Notes: generated by a model not told the origin, from the letters alone. 16,768 nucleotides of DNA from an uncultured Pseudomonadota bacterium (GCA_946479855.1 CAMLHL010000061.1:1-16768), one strand, 5' to 3'; positions 6,636-15,467 are shown, counted from the first letter of the stretch. Numbers and translations are program-made.

Positions 6636-7403
6636 TCATTTTCGGGCATAAAGGGTGATCACGTCGTAGGTCAGCGGCAGGCCGGCCGGCGTGCGCAGTT
6701 GTTCGGCGGCTGCTTCGGCGCGCTGGAAGGCGGCACGGCTCATCAGGCCGGGACGGCGGTCGGCGCCGAGCTGGTTGGCGCCGATCGCCTTGACGGCGCG
6801 GAGCAGGGTCTTGAAATTGGCGAAATGCTCGGTTTTTGCCTCGTTTTGCACGTCGACCGTAGCAAAGCCGGCGGCGTCCGCCATTTGCCGGATTTCGCCG
6901 GCGCTGTGGAAGGGCAGGGTGTGCCGGTAGGCGTCGACGCCGGCGAAGGCGTGGCGCAGTTCCTTGAACGTTTCCGGGCCGAGGCTGGCCAGCGCGACGA
7001 AGCCGTCCGGGCGCAGCGTGCGCCGGGCTTCGCCCAGCACGGTGGGCAGATCGCACCACTGCACGGCCAGGCTGCTCCAGTAAAGGTCAAGGCTGGCATC
7101 GGCCAGCGGCAGGTGTTCGAGATCGCCGGCGAGGCGGTCGCACGGCCGGCTGACACGGTGCAGCATGGCCGGCGAGAGGTCGAGGGCGATGGCCTGGGCG
7201 GCCGGGAAGCGCTGCTGCAGGTCGGCCAGCGCGTAGCCGGTGCCGCAGCCGGCATCGAGCAGACGGATCGGCATCATGGCCGGCAGGCCGGCGAGCAGCT
7301 GCCGGCAGATCTGGCGCTGCATGGCGGCGGCGCTGTCGTAGGTCGGCGCGGCGCGCTCGAAGGACTGACGGATGCGGGCCTTGGCGGGGCGGGGGCTAGT
7401 CAT
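6636..7403 (-). CDS. bioC: Malonyl-ACP O-methyltransferase BioC
   Basis: BioC methylates the free carboxyl of malonyl-ACP with SAM. This masks the acid so that the fatty-acid cycle can extend it to pimeloyl-ACP methyl ester. The 255-aa product has the class I methyltransferase SAM loop DAGCGTG at 50-56, the acidic D75 of motif II (ALDLSPAML), and the BioC-typical SSLAVQWCDLP at 110-120. The N-terminus (MTSPRPAKARIRQSFERAAPTYDSAAAMQRQI) matches the usual BioC start. The open frame extends upstream to 7484, but that part lies inside bioH and lacks BioC similarity. The ATG at 7403 overlaps the bioH stop by eight bases. Pairing with bioH fits the BioC-BioH pathway. Confidence 0.95.
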   Translation of the reverse strand: MTSPRPAKARIRQSFERAAPTYDSAAAMQRQICRQLLAGLPAMMPIRLLDAGCGTGYALADLQQRFPAAQAIALDLSPAMLHRVSRPCDRLAGDLEHLPLADASLDLYWSSLAVQWCDLPTVLGEARRTLRPDGFVALASLGPETFKELRHAFAGVDAYRHTLPFHSAGEIRQMADAAGFATVDVQNEAKTEHFANFKTLLRAVKAIGANQLGADRRPGLMSRAAFQRAEAAAEQLRTPAGLPLTYDVITLYARK

Positions 7404-8109
7404 GCAGAAAGGTGCGTGCCGTGGCGAGGAAATCGTCCGGCCGGGAGAGGAAGGGGGCGTGGGCGCAGTCGGCGAACACGGCAAGTTCGGCGCCGTGAAT
7501 CAGCGCGGCCAGAGCCTCGGCGGCGGCGAGCGGCATCAGCGGGTCGGCCGCACCGTGAATGAGCAGGGTCGGCGCCTGGACCTGCGGCGCGCAGTCGCGC
7601 AGGTCGACGTCGCGCAACCAGGCGAGGCCGGTCGCCAGTGCCTCGGCGGCGGGACGGGGGTCGGCCAGCTTGAGCAGACTGACGGTGACCGCCTTGGCCC
7701 GGGCGTCGCCGCGGTTGAAACCGCCGACGAAGCGCGGCAGCACGGCTTCGACATCGGCCGCGACACTGGCGGCGAATTCGGCGAGTACGGCCGGCGGCAT
7801 GGCCTGCGGCCAGCCCTCGCGCTGGATGAAGGAGGCGGTGCCGGCGACCAGCAGCAGCTTGCCGACCTTGGCCGGGTGACGGGCGGCGACCGCCAGCGCC
7901 AGTTGGGCGCCGAGCGACCAGCCGGCCAGCGTCGTGCCGGGCGTCAGGCGGGCGGCGATGGCATCGGCCGCCGCATTGAAGTCGCCGATCAACGGCGTCT
8001 GGCCGTAGCCCGGCAGGTCGAGAATCTGCCCGTTCAGGGCGTCGACCATCGCCTTCAGCGGACCGCGGCCGAGGCACCAGCCGGGTAGGAAAACCAGCGG
8101 CGCGTTCAT
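7396..8109 (-). CDS. bioH: Pimeloyl-ACP methyl ester carboxylesterase BioH
   Basis: BioH removes the methyl group that BioC placed, releasing pimeloyl-ACP for BioF and ending chain extension. The 237-aa product is an alpha/beta hydrolase with FLPGWCLGRGPLKAMVDAL at the start, nucleophile S65 in GWSLGAQ, D189 in GAADPL, and H217 in DCAHAPFLS. The start at 8109 (MNAPLVFLPGW) forms an ATGA overlap with the bioF stop. The frame stays open to 8247, but the extra 46 residues are low-complexity out-of-frame sequence inside bioF. At 237 aa it is close in length to E. coli BioH (256 aa). Confidence 0.95.
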   Translation of the reverse strand: MNAPLVFLPGWCLGRGPLKAMVDALNGQILDLPGYGQTPLIGDFNAAADAIAARLTPGTTLAGWSLGAQLALAVAARHPAKVGKLLLVAGTASFIQREGWPQAMPPAVLAEFAASVAADVEAVLPRFVGGFNRGDARAKAVTVSLLKLADPRPAAEALATGLAWLRDVDLRDCAPQVQAPTLLIHGAADPLMPLAAAEALAALIHGAELAVFADCAHAPFLSRPDDFLATARTFLHD

Positions 8110-9269
8110 GCCAGTTCCTGCAGCGCAGCGGTCAGTTGCCCGATATCGGCGGCGGTGTGGGCGGCCGAGAGCGAAATGCGCAGCCGCGCCGTGCCCTTCG
8201 GCACTGTCGGCGGGCGGATCGCCGGCACCCACAGGCCGCGTTCCCACAAGGCCTTCGATAGGGCGATGGCGGCCTCGTTGTCGCCGACGATCAGCGGCTG
8301 GATGGCGGTCGGCGACGGCAACAACTGGAGCGGCAGGCCGGTCAGATCGTCGCGCAGTTGGCCGATACGGGCCATCAGGTTGGTCCGCAGGGCATCGCCG
8401 TCTTCGATCAGTTGCAGGCTTTTCGACAAGGCACAGGCAATGGCCGGCGGCGCGGCGGTGGTGAAGATGTAGGCGCGGCCTTTTTGCAGCAGGTATTCGA
8501 TGGCCGTCGCCGAGCCGGCGACGAAGGCGCCGCCGACGCCGGCCGCCTTGCCCAGCGTGCCCATGAGCAGGATGCGCGGCGCGGCTGGCAGGTTGAAGTG
8601 GGCCAGGCTGCCCCGGCCGTGCGGGCCGAGGACGCCGAAGCCATGCGCGTCGTCGATGACCAGCCAGGCGTCGTAACGCTCGGCGAGCGCGAACAGCAGC
8701 GGCAGCGGCGCGAGGTCGCCGTCCATGCTGAAGACGGCGTCGGTGACGATCAGCTTGTTCGGAGCGGGGCTGGCGGCGAGCAGCTTTTCCAGCGCCGCCA
8801 TGTCGTTGTGCGGATAGCGCTGGACCTCGGCGCCGTTGGCCTTGGCCAGCTGCATGGCATCGATCAGCGAAGCGTGGTTCAGCTTGTCGGCGAACACCGC
8901 GTCGCCGCGGCCAGCCAGCGTCGGCGTCACTGCCAGGTTGGCCAGATAGCCGGTCGAGAAGGTCAGGGCGCGGGGAAAACCGGTGAAGGCGGCGATCTCC
9001 TTCTCCAGCGCCTCGTGCGGTGCCAGGTGGCCGCTGACCAGGTGCGAGGCGCCGCTACCGGCACCCCAGCGCAGCGCGCCGTCGGCCAGCGCGCGGGCGA
9101 TCTCGGCATGGTCGGCCAACCCGAGGTAATCGTTGCTGGCGAAATTCAGCACATTTTTGCCGTCGACCGTGGCATTCCGGCCACAAGGCGTTTCCAGTAC
9201 GCGCCGGCGGCGGGTCAGGCCGGCGGCGGCGATTTCGGCGAGTTGCGACTGCAGACGGTCTTCAAGCAT
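8106..9269 (-). CDS. bioF: 8-amino-7-oxononanoate (KAPA) synthase BioF
   Basis: BioF is a PLP enzyme that condenses pimeloyl-ACP with L-alanine to make KAPA. The 387-aa product shows the alpha-oxoamine synthase landmarks: NFASNDYLGLADH near 42-54, GSGASHLVSGH near 71-81, DDAHGFGVLG near 206-215, and the Schiff-base lysine K241 in LLMGTLGKAAGVGGAFV. Two in-frame starts are possible. The ATG at 9269 (MLEDRLQSQL) has GGAAG about six bases upstream, and the ATG at 9296 would add nine residues (MPPAGRKSA). I use 9269. It is the first gene of the bioF-bioH-bioC-bioD operon; each junction is an overlap or a gap of about 10 bp. Confidence 0.96.
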   Translation of the reverse strand: MLEDRLQSQLAEIAAAGLTRRRRVLETPCGRNATVDGKNVLNFASNDYLGLADHAEIARALADGALRWGAGSGASHLVSGHLAPHEALEKEIAAFTGFPRALTFSTGYLANLAVTPTLAGRGDAVFADKLNHASLIDAMQLAKANGAEVQRYPHNDMAALEKLLAASPAPNKLIVTDAVFSMDGDLAPLPLLFALAERYDAWLVIDDAHGFGVLGPHGRGSLAHFNLPAAPRILLMGTLGKAAGVGGAFVAGSATAIEYLLQKGRAYIFTTAAPPAIACALSKSLQLIEDGDALRTNLMARIGQLRDDLTGLPLQLLPSPTAIQPLIVGDNEAAIALSKALWERGLWVPAIRPPTVPKGTARLRISLSAAHTAADIGQLTAALQELA

Positions 9270-9429
9270 GGCGGACTTCCGGCCGGCTGGCGGCAAGCGG
9301 GCGACCCGGCGCCGGGGCCGTGCTGAGCTGATTGAGGCGGGTAGGGGGCACTGGATCGATCTTGGAATGAATCCGCCCAGTATACCTTGATGACTGTCCG
9401 ACCCGAGCCATGGCGCCCCGGGCGGACGC
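9270..9429. promoter_or_regulatory. Gap between the RND pump gene and bioF; probable bio operon promoter
   Basis: This 160-bp gap must hold the promoter of the bioFHCD operon unless transcription reads through from the pump gene. On the minus strand, TATACT at 9379-9384 is a good -10 box and would give a leader of about 100 bases. No matching -35 hexamer is visible at the usual spacing. I see no copy of the BirA operator pattern (TTGTAAACC and its inverted repeat), but that consensus is from E. coli and may not apply here. The stem-loop at 9396-9427 sits just upstream of this -10. Confidence 0.3.
9396..9427 (-). repeat. Inverted repeat/stem-loop directly after the RND pump stop
   Basis: GTCCG at 9396-9400 and CCCG at 9402-9405 pair with CGGG at 9419-9422 and CGGAC at 9423-9427. 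This makes a 9-bp GC-rich stem with one bulged base and a 13-base loop. It begins three bases after the pump stop codon on the minus strand. No run of T follows, so it is not a classical intrinsic terminator. It could stabilise the 3' end of the pump message, act with Rho, or serve as a protein-binding site upstream of bioF. Confidence 0.45.
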
Positions 9430-12400
9430 TTACGCTTCGGGCACGGCCGACCGGCGGCGCCGCTGGACTATCCATTCGCTGAAGCTGTCGAGATAGAGGT
9501 AGATCACCGGCGTGATGTACAGCGTCAGGAACTGCGAAAAGACCAGCCCGCCGACCACGGCCAGGCCCAGCGATTGCCGCGCGCTGCCGCTGGCGCCGAG
9601 GGCGAGCGCGATCGGCAGGGTGCCGAGCAGGGCGGCCATGGTGGTCATCATGATCGGCCGGAAGCGGACCAGGCAGGCCTCGTAGATCGCCGCATGCGGC
9701 GACTGGTTGCGGGTGCGCCGGGCTTCGATGGCGAAGTCGACCATCATGATGGCGTTTTTCTTGACGATGCCGAGCAGCATGATGATGCCGACGTAGGCGT
9801 AGATATCCAGCTCGCGATGGAACAGGGCGAGGGTGGCCAGCGCCCCCAGCCCGGCCGTCGGCAGGCCGGAGAGGATGGTCAGCGGATGGATGTAACTTTC
9901 GTAGAGGATGCCGAGCACGATGTAGATGACGAACACCGCCATGGCGAGCAGCAGCCCCATGCCGGCCACCGACGACTGGAAGGCCTGGGCGGTGCCCTGG
10001 AAACTGCCGGTCAGCGTTGCCGGCACGCCCATTTCGGTTTGCGCTTTCTCGATCGCGGCGATCGCCGTCGACAGTGAGACATCGGGTCGCAGGTTGAAGG
10101 AAATCGTCACCGCCGGCACCTGTCCCTGGTGATTAACGGTCAGCGGCGAGACGCCCGTCGCTAGGCGGGTCACCGAGTCGAGGGGCACCAGCGTGCCGTT
10201 CGACGAACGCACATGGAGCAGCGACAGGGCGCTCGGGTCGGCCTGGAATTGCGGCTCGACTTCGAGCACCACCCAGTATTCGTTGGTCGGCGCGTAGATC
10301 GTCGATACCTGGCGCTGGCCGTAGGCGGTATACAGCGCGTCCTCGATCTGTGCCGGCGTGACGCCGAGCGCCGCCGCCTTGTCACGGTCGATTTGCACGG
10401 CGACCTTGGGATTGGCCACCTGCAGGTCGCTGGTCACGTCCTGCAGGCCGGGAATGGCGCGCAGCTTGGCTTCGATCAGCGGCGCCCAGTGGAACAGTTC
10501 CCCGGTGTCGGCCTCCTGCAAGGTGTACTGGTACTGGCTCTTGGTCAGGCGGCCGCCGATGCGGATCGTCGGCAGGTTCTGCAGGAAGACTTTCATGCCC
10601 GGGATCGCCGTCAGTTTCGGGCGCAGTTCCTGGATGATCCGGTCGGCGTCGACGCGCTGGTCGCGCGGCTTGAGGAGGATGAACATGCGGCCGAGGTTGA
10701 GCGTCTGGCTCGAACCGCTGGCGCCGATGAAGGACATCACTGCGGCGATATTGGGATCGGCCCGGACAATGGCGGCCGCCTGGCGCTGCTTGTCGACCAT
10801 GCTCTCGTACGAAATGTCCTGGGCGGCCTCGGTGAAGGCGAACAACTGGCCGGTGTCCTCGCTCGGCAGGAACCCCTTGGGCATGGCGACGAACATCCAG
10901 CCGGTGGCGACGACGACGAGCAGGAAGGCGAGCATGGCCGACCGCCGGTGGCGAAGAACCCAGGTCAGGCTGCGGTCGTAGGCGTTCTTCCAGGCATCGA
11001 AGAAGGTTTCGCCGAGTCGATACAGGAGGCCGTGCTCGGCGTGTTCCCACGGCGTCAGGATGCGCGAGCAGAGCAAGGGCGTCAGGGTCAGGGAAACGAA
11101 GCCGGAAACCAGCACGGCCACCATGATGGTGACGGCGAATTCGTGCAGCAGCCGGCCGAGAATGCCGCCCATGAAGAAGATCGGGATGAAGACGGCGACC
11201 AGCGAAATCGTCATCGAGACGACGGTGAAGCCGATTTCCCGGGCGCCGGACAGGGTGGCCTGCAGCGCATTTTCGCCCTGCGCCATGTGGCGGGCGATGT
11301 TCTCCAGCACGACGATCGCGTCGTCGACGACGAAGCCGACGCACAGCGTCAGCGCCATCAGCGAAATGTTGTCCAGGCTGAAGCCGAGCAGGTACATCAC
11401 GGAAAAGGTGCCGATGATCGACATCGGCAGGGCGAGGCTGGGGATGATGGTCGCCGTTCCGTTGCGCAGGAACAGGAAAATGACCATGACGACCAGCGCC
11501 AGTGCCAGCACCAGCGTTAGCTTGACCTCGGAAACCGATTCGCGGATCGATTGCGAGCGGTCGTACATCACGTTGATCTCGATGCCCGGCGGCACCTGGG
11601 CGCGGAAGGTGGGCAGCAACTTGCGCAGGGTATCGACCAGTTCCACCGTGTTGGTGCCCGGCTGGCGCTGGATCGCCAGCACGATGGCCCGTTCGTCGTT
11701 GTACCAGGCGGCGACCTTGTCGTTCTGCACGCCGTCGACGACGCTGCCGAGCTGTGCCAGGCGGACCGGCGCGCCGTTGCGGTAGGCGACGATGAGCGGC
11801 CGGTAGGCGGCGGCATCGTTGAGCTGGCCGTTGGCCTCGACCGTATAGGCGCGCTCTTTTCCGTAGAGGGTGCCGGTCGGTTTGTTGACGTTCTGGCTGG
11901 CGATGGCCTGTTGCACCTCGTCGATGCCGATGCCGCGGCTGGCCAGCGCGTTGGGGTCGACCCGGACGCGCACGGCGTACTTCTGCGAGCCATAGACGAG
12001 CACCTGGGCGACCCCGCTGACCGTCGAGATGCGTTGCGCCATCAGCGTTTCGGCGTATTCGTCCACGGCCGACAGGGGCAGGGTCGGCGAGGTCAGGGTC
12101 AGGTAGAAGACCGGCGATCCGGCCGGATTGACCTTGCTGAACGAGGGCGGCGTGGTCATCTCGGGCGGCAGTTGGCGCAGGGCCGTGGCGATGGCCGACT
12201 GGACGTCCTGCGCCGCCGCATCGATATTGCGGTCGAGCGAGAATTGCAGGGTGATCTGGGTCGTTCCCTGGGCGCTGGTCGAAGTCATCGAATCCAGCGC
12301 CGCGATGGTCGAGAACTGCTTTTCGAGCGGCGTGGCGACGGCCGAGGCCATCGTTTCGGCGCTGGCGCCGGGCAGGCTGGCGCTGACCGAAATGGTCGGG

Positions 12401-12525
12401 AAATCGACGTTGGGCAGGTCGGAGACCGGCAGCAGGCGATAGGCGATGAGTCCGAAAACCAGGATCGACAGCATGACTAGGCCGGTCATCACCGGCCGCC
12501 GGACGAAGGGGTCGGAAATGTTCAT
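9430..12525 (-). CDS. HAE-1 family RND multidrug efflux pump, inner-membrane subunit
   Basis: This 1031-aa product has the full length and order of an AcrB/MdtC-type RND transporter. TM1 is at 10-30 (MNISDPFVRRPVMTGLVMLS). The first periplasmic porter domain includes NVDFPTISVSASLPGAS and VYGSQKYAVRVRVDPNALASRGIGIDEVQQAI. TM2-TM6 follow, with the proton-relay pair D401-D402 in CVGFVVDDAIVVLENI. A second periplasmic domain begins near 560, and the C-terminal TM block contains GIVKKNAIMMVDFAIEARR with the TM10 lysine. All relay residues are intact, so it should be a proton-driven exporter. The DLPNVDFPTI and DPNALASRGIGIDEV blocks are most like the MdtB/MdtC branch. The ATG at 12525 overlaps the adaptor gene stop as ATGA. 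No outer-membrane factor gene is adjacent, so it probably uses a TolC-like channel encoded elsewhere. Substrate cannot be told. Confidence 0.95.
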   Translation of the reverse strand: MNISDPFVRRPVMTGLVMLSILVFGLIAYRLLPVSDLPNVDFPTISVSASLPGASAETMASAVATPLEKQFSTIAALDSMTSTSAQGTTQITLQFSLDRNIDAAAQDVQSAIATALRQLPPEMTTPPSFSKVNPAGSPVFYLTLTSPTLPLSAVDEYAETLMAQRISTVSGVAQVLVYGSQKYAVRVRVDPNALASRGIGIDEVQQAIASQNVNKPTGTLYGKERAYTVEANGQLNDAAAYRPLIVAYRNGAPVRLAQLGSVVDGVQNDKVAAWYNDERAIVLAIQRQPGTNTVELVDTLRKLLPTFRAQVPPGIEINVMYDRSQSIRESVSEVKLTLVLALALVVMVIFLFLRNGTATIIPSLALPMSIIGTFSVMYLLGFSLDNISLMALTLCVGFVVDDAIVVLENIARHMAQGENALQATLSGAREIGFTVVSMTISLVAVFIPIFFMGGILGRLLHEFAVTIMVAVLVSGFVSLTLTPLLCSRILTPWEHAEHGLLYRLGETFFDAWKNAYDRSLTWVLRHRRSAMLAFLLVVVATGWMFVAMPKGFLPSEDTGQLFAFTEAAQDISYESMVDKQRQAAAIVRADPNIAAVMSFIGASGSSQTLNLGRMFILLKPRDQRVDADRIIQELRPKLTAIPGMKVFLQNLPTIRIGGRLTKSQYQYTLQEADTGELFHWAPLIEAKLRAIPGLQDVTSDLQVANPKVAVQIDRDKAAALGVTPAQIEDALYTAYGQRQVSTIYAPTNEYWVVLEVEPQFQADPSALSLLHVRSSNGTLVPLDSVTRLATGVSPLTVNHQGQVPAVTISFNLRPDVSLSTAIAAIEKAQTEMGVPATLTGSFQGTAQAFQSSVAGMGLLLAMAVFVIYIVLGILYESYIHPLTILSGLPTAGLGALATLALFHRELDIYAYVGIIMLLGIVKKNAIMMVDFAIEARRTRNQSPHAAIYEACLVRFRPIMMTTMAALLGTLPIALALGASGSARQSLGLAVVGGLVFSQFLTLYITPVIYLYLDSFSEWIVQRRRRSAVPEA

Positions 12526-13673
12526 CGGCTGCCGCTACCGGCGGATTTGATGGTCACGCTGCTGCCCGGCAGCAGCCGCGACTGGCCGTCGACCACCACC
12601 TTTTCGCCGACATCAAGGCCCTTGGCGACCAGTGTTTCGCGGTCGGTCGTCCGGTCGACGACGATCTTGCGCATTTGTGCATGCAAGCCGGCGTCGACCG
12701 TGAAGACAAAGGGACCTTCGGGGCCGACCTGCACGGCTACGGACGGTACGACCAGGGCGTCGGTGCTTTCGCCGAGCGTGACCGAAGCCGTGACGAACTG
12801 CCCGGGCCATAGCGTCGCCTCCTGGTTGGCGACGCTGGCGCGCAACTTGATCGTACCGGTGGCAACGTCGACGGTGTTGTCGGCGAAGGCGAGTTTGCCG
12901 TCGATCCGCGTGATCGTGCCGTCGGCACCCTGGGCGCTGATGGTGACGACAGACTGGCCGCCGGCGAGCGCCGTGCGGATTTGCGGCAGATACTGCTCGG
13001 CGACGGCAAAGCTGACGTAGATCGGCGAAATCTGGTTGATGACGACCAGCGGGTTGCTGTCGTTGGCTTTCACCAGGTTGCCTTCGGGAATCATGATCCG
13101 TCCGACCCGGCCCTCGATCGGCGCGCGGATGGTGGCGAACTCGACTTGCAGGCGGGCGTTCTCGACGGCGGCGCGGTCCGCATCGACATTGGCGCTGGCG
13201 CTGTCGAGATTGGCCTTGTACTGCGCATAGCCGTCCGGCGAAATGAATTTCTTCTGCAGCAGGTCCTGGTAGCGCCGCTCCTGATCCGCGGCATGCTGCT
13301 GTTGCGCCAGGTCGCTGGCCAGTTTCGCCTGGGCCTGGCTCAACTGGGCGAGGGCCGGTCGCGGGTCGATTTCAAAGAGAATCTGCCCGCGAGTGACGCG
13401 GGCGCCGTCGCGGAAATGCACTTTGACAATCTGGCCATCGACCCGTGCCTTGACGGCGACTGCGCTGGGCGATTCGACATTGCCGACGCCCTGGGCCCGC
13501 AACGGCACCGTCTTGCGGGCCGTCTCGGCCACCACGACCGGAATGCTGGGCGGCGCTGCCTTCGCTTCCGGTGCGTGATCGGCCGAACAGGCGCCGAGCA
13601 GGCTGGCGCCGATAATGACGACAGCCAGGTCCGCAAGGGCGCGGTGGCGTCGAAATGATTGGATGACTGTCAT
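12522..13673 (-). CDS. RND efflux periplasmic adaptor (membrane fusion) lipoprotein
   Basis: This 383-aa adaptor links the RND pump to an outer-membrane channel. The start at 13673 (MTVIQSFRRHRALADLAVVIIGASLLGACS) has GAAGG six bases upstream and gives a lipoprotein signal with lipobox LGAC at C29. The barrel-sandwich halves are near 72-105 (VAVKARVDGQIVKVHFRDGARVTRGQILFEIDP) and 175-205 (LQVEFATIRAPIEGRVGRIMIPEGNLV). They are separated by an alpha-hairpin at 106-172 rich in Ala and Gln. The beta-barrel and membrane-proximal domains follow. The frame is open upstream to 14402, but that part is antisense to the MFS gene and has no family similarity. It is the first gene of a two-gene efflux operon and is translationally coupled to the pump. 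Confidence 0.95.
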   Translation of the reverse strand: MTVIQSFRRHRALADLAVVIIGASLLGACSADHAPEAKAAPPSIPVVVAETARKTVPLRAQGVGNVESPSAVAVKARVDGQIVKVHFRDGARVTRGQILFEIDPRPALAQLSQAQAKLASDLAQQQHAADQERRYQDLLQKKFISPDGYAQYKANLDSASANVDADRAAVENARLQVEFATIRAPIEGRVGRIMIPEGNLVKANDSNPLVVINQISPIYVSFAVAEQYLPQIRTALAGGQSVVTISAQGADGTITRIDGKLAFADNTVDVATGTIKLRASVANQEATLWPGQFVTASVTLGESTDALVVPSVAVQVGPEGPFVFTVDAGLHAQMRKIVVDRTTDRETLVAKGLDVGEKVVVDGQSRLLPGSSVTIKSAGSGSR

Positions 13674-13934
13674 GATGGCCTTCAGCCTCCCCGGGATGCG
13701 CTCCGCCCGCGGTTGAGCAGTGTGGCGCGGTGCGATGATTCCCCGTCGAGGCATTTTTCGAGTTGTCGATGCGCCTAGGGAGCGGCCTGATTGTTGGCGG
13801 CCGCCAGCGCGACGCAAGATTACGGTTTCCCCGTGCAAAAAGGAAGTGAATTGCGGCCAAGGGGCCGGTCGGCGGCATTCCGGCGATGGCGGGCTGGCGT
13901 CCGGGTAGAATCTGGGATTTTCGCCGACGCTTCC
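13674..13934. promoter_or_regulatory. Divergent intergenic region between the RND and MFS transporter genes
   Basis: This 261-bp gap is the largest in the window and should hold promoters for both efflux units. On the plus strand, TAGAAT at 13906-13911 is a plausible -10 for the MFS gene, with a short leader of about 17 bases; no good -35 is visible. On the minus strand, GGGGAGGCTGAAGG precedes the adaptor ATG and serves as its ribosome-binding region. The AT-richer stretch around 13750-13775 (GGCATTTTTCGAGTTGTCGA) is a candidate promoter or operator zone for the adaptor. No TetR-, MarR- or LysR-type regulator gene is encoded here or next to it, and no small ORF looks genuine. Confidence 0.35.
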
Positions 13935-15467
13935 ATGTTCCGCTCGATCGCCGCCATGGCCGGAATCTCCGTGGTCATGATGCTCATTGCCCTGGACCAG
14001 ACGGTGGTCGGCACGGCGTTGCCGCGAATGGTGGCCGAGCTGCAGGGTTTTGGCCTGTATCCCTGGGTGGCGTCGGCCTACTTGCTGACCAATGCGATTC
14101 TGATCCCGGTGACTGGCCGGCTGGGTGATCTGCACGGGCGTAAACCCTATTTGCTGGCCGCCGTTTTCCTGTTCACGTTGGCCTCGGCGCTGTGCGGCCT
14201 GGCCAACAGCATGCTGCAACTGGTCCTGGCCCGCGGCCTGCAAGGCATCGGCGGCGGGATGCTGGTCGGTTCGGCGTTCGCCTCGGTCAGCGATCTGTTT
14301 CCCGAAACCCTGGAGCGGGTGCGCTGGCAGGTCATGCTGTCGGCCTCCTTTGGCATCGCCTCGGCGCTGGGCCCGATGCTGGGCGGCTGGATGACCGAAC
14401 ATCTCGGTTGGCGCAGCGTCTTCTACGTCAATCTGCCGGTCGGCCTGCTGGCCTTGCCCATCCTCTGGCGCTACCTGCCGCGACTGGCGCAGGCGGTGGA
14501 GCGACCGGGCCGGGCGCTGGACTGGTGGGGCGTGCTGCTGCTCGGCCTGGCCATCGGTACCTTGTTGATGACCACGGAATTCGCCGGGCAGTTGGGTTTT
14601 GCCAGTCTGTCATTTTGGGGTTTGGTTGGGCTGTCGCTGGTATTCGGCGGCCTCTTCGTCGCGCATCAGCGACGCAGCACGGCACCGGTCATTCCCCTGC
14701 CGTTGTTCGCCGAGCCGGCGGTGCGGCGCCTGGCCGTGCTCGCCGCGCTGACCGGGCTGATCGTCTTTGTCCTGCTCTTCTATGCCCCGCTCCTGCTGCA
14801 GGGCGGTTTCGGCTTGTCGCCCAAGGCGGCCGGCCTGATGGTGACGCCGATACTGGTTTTCGTGACTCTCGGCAGCATCGTCAATGGCCGCTTGATTCCC
14901 CGCGTGGCGCAGCCGGAACGCTTGTTTTCCCGTGGCGCGCTGCTGCTCGCCGTCGCCATCGCCCTGTTGTGCAGCGTCAGCGCTTCGACGCCGCGTTACT
15001 GTCTGCTTGCCGTGTTCGCGTTGTGCGGATTCAGCTTCGGCTTCCAGCTACCCAATCTGACGCTGCAGATGCAGTCGGCCGTCGGGCGCCAGGATCAGGG
15101 GGCGGCGTCGGCGCTGATCCAGACGCTGCGGACCCTGGGCAGCATGTTCGGCGCCAGTCTGGCCGGACTGCTGGTCAGCCTCGGCTTCAACCGGGGCGTC
15201 GGTGAACTGCTGCTCCGGCAAGGGATCGCCGATGCGCAGGTGGTTCGCTTGTTCGGAAGTCCGCAATTGCTGCTGCGCACAGCCGATCAGGCGGTGCTGG
15301 CCAACCTGGCGCAGCGCCAGGGTTTCGATGCGGCGATCCTGCTCGAACAGGCGCGTCTGGGCTTGGTGCACGGCATCCACGAAGCGTTCGCGGCTTGCCT
15401 GTTGTTGGCGTTGGTCAGCTATTTCGTCAGCCGCCGCCTGCCGCCCTTCGTGCGGCGCCCCGCGTAA
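13935..15467 (+). CDS. DHA2-type MFS multidrug transporter
   Basis: This 510-aa polytopic transporter has about 14 hydrophobic segments, as in the drug:H+ antiporter-2 group. Visible signatures are LIALDQTVVGTALPRM at 18-32 (motif D1), GRLGDLHGRK at 61-70 (motif A), ARGLQGIGGGML at 99-110 (motif B with R100), and SASFGIASALGPMLGGW at 136-152 (motif C of antiporters). The block LGWRSVFYVNLPVG at 157-170 is typical of the EmrB/QacA branch. A large extracytoplasmic loop precedes the last TM (about 420-480). The start at 13935 (MFRSIAAMAG) fits the first TM segment. The open frame extends 48 codons upstream, but that part is Arg/Gly-rich and has no family similarity. No EmrA-type adaptor is beside it. 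It runs divergently from the RND operon and convergently with bioA. Its substrate is unknown. Confidence 0.93.
   Translation: MFRSIAAMAGISVVMMLIALDQTVVGTALPRMVAELQGFGLYPWVASAYLLTNAILIPVTGRLGDLHGRKPYLLAAVFLFTLASALCGLANSMLQLVLARGLQGIGGGMLVGSAFASVSDLFPETLERVRWQVMLSASFGIASALGPMLGGWMTEHLGWRSVFYVNLPVGLLALPILWRYLPRLAQAVERPGRALDWWGVLLLGLAIGTLLMTTEFAGQLGFASLSFWGLVGLSLVFGGLFVAHQRRSTAPVIPLPLFAEPAVRRLAVLAALTGLIVFVLLFYAPLLLQGGFGLSPKAAGLMVTPILVFVTLGSIVNGRLIPRVAQPERLFSRGALLLAVAIALLCSVSASTPRYCLLAVFALCGFSFGFQLPNLTLQMQSAVGRQDQGAASALIQTLRTLGSMFGASLAGLLVSLGFNRGVGELLLRQGIADAQVVRLFGSPQLLLRTADQAVLANLAQRQGFDAAILLEQARLGLVHGIHEAFAACLLLALVSYFVSRRLPPFVRRPA

Noticed and set aside
10213..11520. Plus-strand ORF of 435 codons inside the RND pump gene
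   Set aside because: It lies wholly within a full-length, motif-complete RND coding region. Its composition (Gly, Asp, Arg, Gln, His) is that of an antisense shadow.
13791..13934. Upstream extension of the MFS frame by 48 codons
   Set aside because: The extra residues are Arg/Gly-rich, unlike a transporter N-terminus, and would occupy the promoter region.
13674..14402. Upstream extension of the adaptor frame by 243 codons
   Set aside because: The extension is antisense to the MFS gene and runs past a good lipoprotein start at 13673 that has a ribosome-binding site.
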